Shown here one piece after another: positions 58,705-64,000 of a stretch of DNA of 64,000 bases; the first letter of the stretch is position 1, and the number at the start of each line of letters is the position of its first letter. The notes beneath the pieces are model-generated. The model saw nothing but the letters and a program-made list of their open reading frames with translations. It made no database searches and was not told the origin of the DNA. A program made the position numbers and the translations under genes. The stretch is from Geobacillus zalihae NBRC 101842 (lineage in GTDB: Bacteria; Bacillota; Bacilli; Bacillales; Anoxybacillaceae), in the NCBI RefSeq assembly GCF_001544135.1, contig NZ_BCPV01000015.1, forward strand, positions 1-64,000, read 5' to 3'.

Positions 58705-59151
58705 ATGAAAGTTGCGATTGCTTCTGACCATGGTGGAATTCGCATTCGTGAGGAAATTAAAGCACTGTTGGATGAAATGGGAATCGAGTACACCGATTTT
58801 GGCTGCGATTGTGAAACATCGGTCGATTACCCGGATTACGCGCTTCCCGTCGCGGAAAAAGTGGCGCGCGGCGAATTTGATCGCGGCATTTTGATCTGCG
58901 GCACCGGCATCGGCATGACGATTGCCGCCAACAAAGTGAAAGGGGTGCGCTGCGCCCTTTGCCACGACGTCTACAGCGCCAAGCTGACGCGCATGCATAA
59001 TGACAGCAACATTCTCGCGATGGGGGAGCGCGTCATCGGCCCCGGCCTGGCGCGCGAAATCGCCAAGGCATGGCTTGAGACCGAATTTGAAGGCGGCCGC
59101 CACGCGCGGCGGATCGGCAAAATCGCCGAGTATGAAAATAAGCATTTGTAG
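58705..59151 (+). CDS. rpiB: Ribose-5-phosphate isomerase B
   Basis: 148 residues. IASDHGG, the catalytic cysteine in LICGTGIGMTIAANK (about Cys66) and NILAMGERVIG are intact. It interconverts ribose-5-phosphate and ribulose-5-phosphate. GTG 58702 and ATG 58705 are adjacent; ATG is preferred. No Shine-Dalgarno lies within 15 bases because the IS relic occupies the leader. It corresponds to ywlF. Confidence 0.93.
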   Translation: MKVAIASDHGGIRIREEIKALLDEMGIEYTDFGCDCETSVDYPDYALPVAEKVARGEFDRGILICGTGIGMTIAANKVKGVRCALCHDVYSAKLTRMHNDSNILAMGERVIGPGLAREIAKAWLETEFEGGRHARRIGKIAEYENKHL

Positions 59152-59270
59152 GCGGAACCAGGGCCGCATCGGAGCGGATGCGGCCTGCGAGCCATAAGCG
59201 GGAGACGCCGTGCAGCCCCATGCCGGCCGTGGGCGTCTTGCTTCATGAGAATGGCGGCAGCAAGGGAGTG

Positions 59271-59512
59271 TATAGAGATGCAACGAAATCGTTTAACATA
59301 TTCTTGACGGAAAAGTGGCTCATCCATTTTTGACTGTCGAAGGCAAGCCATAGGCTTGCCTCTGTCACGCTAAGGCGTGACGAAAGACCGAACAACGACT
59401 CGCTTCACAGACCCATTCATGGGTCTTTAAGCGGTGTTGTTCGGTCACTCGACAGTCGGATGAAATGATCGGTAAAAACGAAGAATGTAAAAGCTTTCAA
59501 TTGCATTTATAT
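59271..59512. repeat. Multi-hairpin repeat family A, copy 3 (about 242 bp)
   Basis: Ends TATAGAGATGCAA/TTGCATTTATA. Inside, GACTGTCGA pairs with TCGACAGTC, enclosing AGGCAAGCC/GGCTTGCCT, GTCACGC/GCGTGAC, the arm GACCGAACAAC/GTTGTTCGGTC and the tip AGACCCAT/ATGGGTCT. Small frames across it are not credible genes. Confidence 0.8.
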
Positions 59513-59529
59513 AATTTTGCTGTTTTGGT

Positions 59530-59645
59530 AAGACAGCTGAACCGTGGGACGCACGGGGATGGCTTGGTGAACAGCCTGCCGCAGGGCGGGTGTTCCCAAG
59601 AATCTCCCACCTCTAAGCGTGAGCGTAGGTGGGAGAGCGTTCAAA
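59530..59645 (+). mobile_element. Second TnpB-type right-end / guide-RNA scaffold relic
   Basis: GAACAGCCTGCC (59569)/GGGCGGGTGTTC and the right-end hairpin CTCCCACCT (59604)/AGGTGGGAG (59627), with loop CTAAGCGTGAGCGT, match the 3' scaffold of IS605 tnpB elements and the relic at 12.4 kb. No tnpB frame is left. Confidence 0.65.
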
Positions 59646-59675
59646 AAGTCAGGCGTGTTGATTAATCAATAAAAA

Positions 59676-59850
59676 CCCGTTGAGAAGGCTCTGTTCCCAG
59701 CTTTTCTGCTGTAGTCGGCAAGCGTTTCGTTCTCTTCACTTGAGAACTGTCGATTCAGGGGAAACGGTTGTTTTTTCATCAGCCTTCTAGGAAAACTCCA
59801 TATTCGTGAGTATCGCAGGCATCCCCGGAGCCGGACCCGGTTTTGACGAA
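59676..59850. repeat. Fragment of repeat family B and unassigned DNA
   Basis: GAGAAGGCTCTGTTCC, AGCTTTTCTGC and GTAGTCGGCAAGC repeat the left part of the element at 33.93 kb, but its matching right arm is missing. The remainder to 59920 has no gene. Confidence 0.5.
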
Positions 59851-59920
59851 TCACCGTCGAAAGTGCCAGTGTTCGTCAACGGCAGCGTGGATAAAAACGA
59901 ACGAAGGAGGGGAAGAGGAC

Positions 59921-60499
59921 ATGGACGCACGATTGACCGAATGGCGGCAGCAATGGCAAGCCATCTTGCATGAGTTTCGCAAACAGGCTCCGCTTGGCCG
60001 CGGCGATGTCGTTGTGATCGGCTGCAGTACGAGCGAGGTGCTTGGCGAGCGGATCGGCACGGCTGGATCGATGGACGTTGCCGCCATGCTGTTTGCCGAG
60101 CTTGACGCGTGGCGGCGCGAAACCGGCATTGCGCTCGCGTTTCAATGTTGTGAACATTTAAATCGGGCGCTTGTTGTCGAACGGGAAACCGCCAAAACTC
60201 ACGGGCTGGAGATCGTTTCGGTCGTTCCGGTGCCGAAAGCGGGTGGGGCGATGGCCGCCTACGCCTATCGAACGTTCGCTGACCCGGTCGTTGTCGAGGC
60301 GATTCGCGCCGATGCCGGCATTGACATCGGCCATACGCTCATCGGTATGCATTTGAAGCCGGTTGCCGTTCCCGTGCGCGTTTCGGTGAAGCACATTGGA
60401 TCGGCGTGCGTGACGCTGGCGAAAACGCGGCCGAAGCTGATCGGCGGCGCCCGAGCGGTCTACTCGTTGGAAAATCCGAATGATTCCTGTTCTTTCTAG
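59921..60499 (+). CDS. ywlG: UPF0340 family protein YwlG
   Basis: 192 residues, TIGR01440/UPF0340 family. [20 protein letters not shown] and [16 protein letters not shown] are characteristic. Function is unknown. ATG 59921 has GAAGGAGGGG upstream; the longer frame from 59843 is unsupported. It precedes glyA as in B. subtilis. Confidence 0.9.
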   Translation: MDARLTEWRQQWQAILHEFRKQAPLGRGDVVVIGCSTSEVLGERIGTAGSMDVAAMLFAELDAWRRETGIALAFQCCEHLNRALVVERETAKTHGLEIVSVVPVPKAGGAMAAYAYRTFADPVVVEAIRADAGIDIGHTLIGMHLKPVAVPVRVSVKHIGSACVTLAKTRPKLIGGARAVYSLENPNDSCSF

Positions 60500-60519
60500 C
60501 GGTTTCATTCATTTTTTCT

Positions 60520-60549
60520 TTGAATTTGCCTAGCTGAAGCTGATAAAAT
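60520..60549 (+). promoter_or_regulatory. Candidate promoter of glyA
   Basis: TTGAAT and TAAAAT with an 18-base spacer. ACGAATATTCAC just downstream loosely resembles a PurR half-site, but the match is weak. Confidence 0.5.
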
Positions 60550-60591
60550 AAAAACGAATATTCACTGATTTCGCATAAGGGGGAGCTATTG

Positions 60592-61830
60592 ATGAATTAC
60601 TTGCCACAACAAGATCCGCAAGTGTTCGCCGCTATTGAGCAAGAGCGGAAGCGGCAACATGCGAAAATTGAACTGATCGCCTCGGAAAACTTTGTCAGCC
60701 GCGCGGTCATGGAAGCGCAAGGGTCGGTGCTGACGAACAAATATGCGGAAGGCTATCCGGGACGCCGCTACTACGGCGGTTGTGAATATGTCGACATCGT
60801 CGAAGAGTTGGCGCGCGAGCGAGCGAAGCAGTTGTTTGGAGCGGAGCATGTGAACGTCCAGCCGCACTCCGGGGCGCAGGCGAACATGGCCGTTTATTTC
60901 ACCGTTCTTGAGCACGGCGACACGGTGCTTGGCATGAACTTGTCGCACGGCGGCCATTTGACGCACGGCAGCCCGGTCAATTTCAGCGGCATTCAGTACC
61001 ATTTTGTCGAATACGGCGTCGATCCGGAAACGCATGTCATTGACTATGACGACGTGCGCGAAAAAGCGCGCCTTCACCGGCCGAAGTTGATCGTCGCCGG
61101 CGCGAGCGCCTATCCGCGCATCATCGACTTCGCCAAGTTCCGCGAGATTGCCGATGAAGTCGGCGCCTATTTAATGGTTGACATGGCCCATATTGCAGGT
61201 CTTGTTGCGGCAGGTGTTCATCCGAATCCAGTGCCGTACGCCCATTTCGTTACGACGACGACGCACAAAACGCTGCGCGGTCCGCGCGGCGGGATGATTT
61301 TATGCCAGGAGCAGTTCGCCAAACAGATCGACAAAGCCATTTTCCCTGGCATTCAAGGCGGCCCGCTCATGCATGTCATTGCCGCCAAAGCCGTCGCGCT
61401 CGGCGAAGCGTTGCAAGACGACTTTAAAGTCTACGCGAAGCGCGTCGTGGAGAATGCCAAACGGCTCGCAGCCGCCTTGCAAAACGAAGGATTCACTCTC
61501 ATTTCCGGCGGCACGGACAACCATTTGCTGCTTGTCGATTTGCGCCCGCAGCAACTGACCGGGAAAACGGCGGAGAAAGTGCTCGATGAGGTCGGGATTA
61601 CGGTCAACAAAAACACGATTCCGTACGATCCGGAAAGCCCGTTTGTCACAAGCGGCATCCGCATCGGCACGGCCGCGGTCACGACGCGCGGCTTCGGATT
61701 GGAAGAGATGGACGAAATCGCCGCCATCATCGGCCTTGTGCTGAAAAACGTCGGCAGCGAACAAGCGCTTGAGGAAGCGCGCCAACGCGTCGCCGCTTTG
61801 ACAGAAAAGTTTCCGCTCTATCAAGACTAA
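60592..61830 (+). CDS. glyA: Serine hydroxymethyltransferase
   Basis: 412 residues. The PLP-binding lysine lies in [14 protein letters not shown], and [12 protein letters not shown] and [14 protein letters not shown] are typical. It converts serine plus tetrahydrofolate to glycine plus methylene-THF. ATG 60592 follows AAGGGGGAGC; the TTG codon just before it is less likely. Confidence 0.97.
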   Translation: MNYLPQQDPQVFAAIEQERKRQHAKIELIASENFVSRAVMEAQGSVLTNKYAEGYPGRRYYGGCEYVDIVEELARERAKQLFGAEHVNVQPHSGAQANMAVYFTVLEHGDTVLGMNLSHGGHLTHGSPVNFSGIQYHFVEYGVDPETHVIDYDDVREKARLHRPKLIVAGASAYPRIIDFAKFREIADEVGAYLMVDMAHIAGLVAAGVHPNPVPYAHFVTTTTHKTLRGPRGGMILCQEQFAKQIDKAIFPGIQGGPLMHVIAAKAVALGEALQDDFKVYAKRVVENAKRLAAALQNEGFTLISGGTDNHLLLVDLRPQQLTGKTAEKVLDEVGITVNKNTIPYDPESPFVTSGIRIGTAAVTTRGFGLEEMDEIAAIIGLVLKNVGSEQALEEARQRVAALTEKFPLYQD

Positions 61831-61858
61831 GCGCCGCCGCTTCGTCCGAAACCGTACG

Positions 61859-61892
61859 GTGCACCGCCTCCGGATTTGGCGGTGCGCCTTTT
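61859..61892 (+). terminator. Terminator of glyA
   Basis: GCACCGCC pairs with GGCGGTGC, then a T-run. Confidence 0.85.
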
Positions 61893-61908
61893 TCCGTTCG
61901 TTCGGCAG

Positions 61909-61937
61909 TTGAATAGGCGCTCGTTTTCCAGTAGAAT
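61909..61937 (+). promoter_or_regulatory. Promoter of upp
   Basis: TTGAAT and TAGAAT with a 17-base spacer, 45 bp before upp. Confidence 0.65.
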
Positions 61938-61978
61938 GTATAGAAGTGCAGCGCATACATACGGAAGAGGAGAGTTGA

Positions 61979-62611
<633 letters not shown>

Positions 62612-62914
62612 CAGCTGCAAGGCGCCCCGCGCCGCGCGGGGTTCGCATTCCATCGAGCGGTGGAGAGGGTGCCTTGCCCATGCGTCAGTTAAGCGCTTGC
62701 ATCGAATCATGAAAAGGAAAATAGGCTAAAAATAAAATATATCATTATACATCATCATTGTGAGAAGAAAATGAGAAATTGTCACAAATTATTAATATTT
62801 GCCCTATGTGAATGAGGTTTTACGTGGAAACACATTGACATTGACCAGGCCGTATTGTATCCTTTACAAGGGGTAGATTGAGAAGGTTTTCATTATGTTA
62901 AAGGGTGTGTTGGC
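62612..62914. other. upp-atp intergenic region
   Basis: It begins with GC-rich inverted repeats (GGCGCCCCGCG/CGCGGGG) that may terminate upp, continues as AT-rich DNA, and holds the atp promoter at 62835-62863. No gene is seen. Confidence 0.5.
62835..62863 (+). promoter_or_regulatory. Promoter of the atp operon
   Basis: A perfect TTGACA and TATCCT with a 17-base spacer, 51 bp before atpZ. Confidence 0.65.
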
Positions 62915-63139
62915 ATGTCCCCAAAACAGCGCCACCCGTTTCAAGCCATGGCGTTGATGTCCGCCATCGTCTCCCAACTTGTTGGTTCGATTTTGGTCGG
63001 CGTTTTCGGCGGGAGATGGATCGATGATCGATTTGGCACCGAGCCGATCTTTTTGATCGTCGGCCTTTTGCTTGGACTGGCGGCCGGCGTGTATGCGATG
63101 TTGCGCTTGATCCGCCAATATTTCTCTGGGGAGCAATAA
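62915..63139 (+). CDS. atpZ: AtpZ/AtpI family small membrane protein
   Basis: 74 residues with two membrane segments and the AtpZ pattern LVGSILVGVFGGRWIDDRFG. It heads the F1Fo operon. In alkaliphilic Bacillus, AtpZ is linked to magnesium/calcium handling with AtpI; the role here is inferred. It is separated from atpI by 1 bp. The ribosome site is weak (AAAGGGTG). Confidence 0.85.
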   Translation: MSPKQRHPFQAMALMSAIVSQLVGSILVGVFGGRWIDDRFGTEPIFLIVGLLLGLAAGVYAMLRLIRQYFSGEQ

Positions 63140-63140
63140 A

Positions 63141-63524
63141 ATGGGAAATCTTCAAGCGATGTTTTGGCGGCAAGTTCGATACATATTGTATTTGCTCGCC
63201 ATCTATACGCTCGGCTTTGGATTTACGCCGTATAAAACCGTTTTTCTCAGCTTGATTCTCGGCACATCGATCAGCCTCCTCATGGTTTGGAACTTAACCT
63301 GGAAAATCGAAAAATTCGGACAAGCGGTGGCGGCGCGCAAAAAAGTGCGCACATTAGGCACCTTATCGCGTTTGGCGCTTGCCGCGTTGGCTGCTGTCAT
63401 TGTTCTGACGTATCCGCAACATTTTCATATCGTGCCAACCGTTTTGGGATTAATGACATCCTACATTGTCATTATAATAGATTTCTTCTTTCACAAATGG
63501 AAAAACGACAAGCTGCAGGCATGA
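63141..63524 (+). CDS. atpI: ATP synthase subunit I (AtpI)
   Basis: 127 residues with four membrane segments and a short basic loop (AVAARKKVR). It probably assists assembly of the c-ring or metal balance. It starts 1 bp after atpZ with GGGGAGC inside the end of atpZ, indicating coupling. Confidence 0.88.
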   Translation: MGNLQAMFWRQVRYILYLLAIYTLGFGFTPYKTVFLSLILGTSISLLMVWNLTWKIEKFGQAVAARKKVRTLGTLSRLALAALAAVIVLTYPQHFHIVPTVLGLMTSYIVIIIDFFFHKWKNDKLQA

Positions 63525-63535
63525 AAGCGAGGTGA

Positions 63536-64000
<465 letters not shown>

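Noticed and set aside
59465-59665. 66-codon plus-strand frame across a family A repeat and a TnpB relic
   Set aside because: It spans two unrelated repeat elements and lacks a ribosome site, so it is chance coding.
60545-60570. PurR operator before glyA
   Set aside because: Only a loose ACGAATATTCAC resemblance with no second properly spaced half-site.

Overview
The window is chromosomal DNA of a thermophilic, spore-forming Bacillaceae bacterium, most likely Geobacillus or a close relative. The pointers are strong GGAGG-type ribosome binding sites, GC-rich third positions, proteins close to known Geobacillus ones (fused isobutyryl-CoA mutase IcmF, YwlE, HemQ), many sporulation genes (gerQ, cwlJ, rsfA, pbpG, spo0F, spoIIR), and a gene order that follows the ywd-ywf-ywg-ywh-ywi-ywj-ywl-atp arc of Bacillus subtilis. 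The species call is inference; I had no database.

Layout. 1-3.7 kb: stress control, with a membrane PAS/PP2C phosphatase facing the sigB-rsbW-rsbV operon (read leftward) and a sigma-B-type promoter ahead of rsbV. 3.7-10.9 kb: ung-ywdI-[IscB element]-ywdK, then prenyltransferase, a membrane protein, gerQ, cwlJ and hemQ on the minus strand. 11-16.5 kb: pta, lipL, rsfA, a DUF1450 gene, ywfO and ywgA. 16.7-24.4 kb: purine permease, tautomerase, ywhC, ywhD, pbpG, speE-speB and ywiB. 24.4-27.7 kb: argS, a XapX gene and cls. 28-39.6 kb: a lipid/branched-chain degradation block (fadF, thiolase, 3-hydroxybutyryl-CoA dehydrogenase, two acyl-CoA dehydrogenases, a TetR regulator, icmF). 40-47.7 kb: rpoE, pyrG with its CTP-sensing attenuator, ywjG, spo0F, fbaA, tal, murAB and glpX. 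47.9-54.4 kb: rho, rpmE, tdk, a lipoprotein, prfA-prmC and spoIIR. 54.4-64 kb: a DnaA-box cluster, ywlC, mntP, ywlE, a chemotaxis receptor, rpiB, ywlG, glyA, upp and the start of the atp operon (atpZ, atpI, atpB cut by the window end).

Accessory signals sit between housekeeping genes. The main one is an apparently intact IscB RNA-guided nuclease gene with a highly structured upstream omega-RNA region and no transposase (5.17-6.70 kb). Three solitary right-end or guide-RNA-scaffold relics of the same transposon superfamily lie at 12.2-12.4, 58.63-58.70 and 59.53-59.65 kb. Other mobile or structured DNA includes a 230-240 bp multi-hairpin repeat in three copies with TATAGATGCAA-type ends, a second multi-hairpin repeat, a 136 bp ISL3-like MITE, a triplicated 39 bp palindrome before the TetR gene, and several GGGGCTG(A/T)CCCAAAA hairpins near gene ends.

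No rRNA, tRNA or CRISPR array was seen. Most of the window is ordinary core genome. The IscB locus and its relics, and the multi-hairpin repeat family, are the parts most worth experimental or comparative attention.
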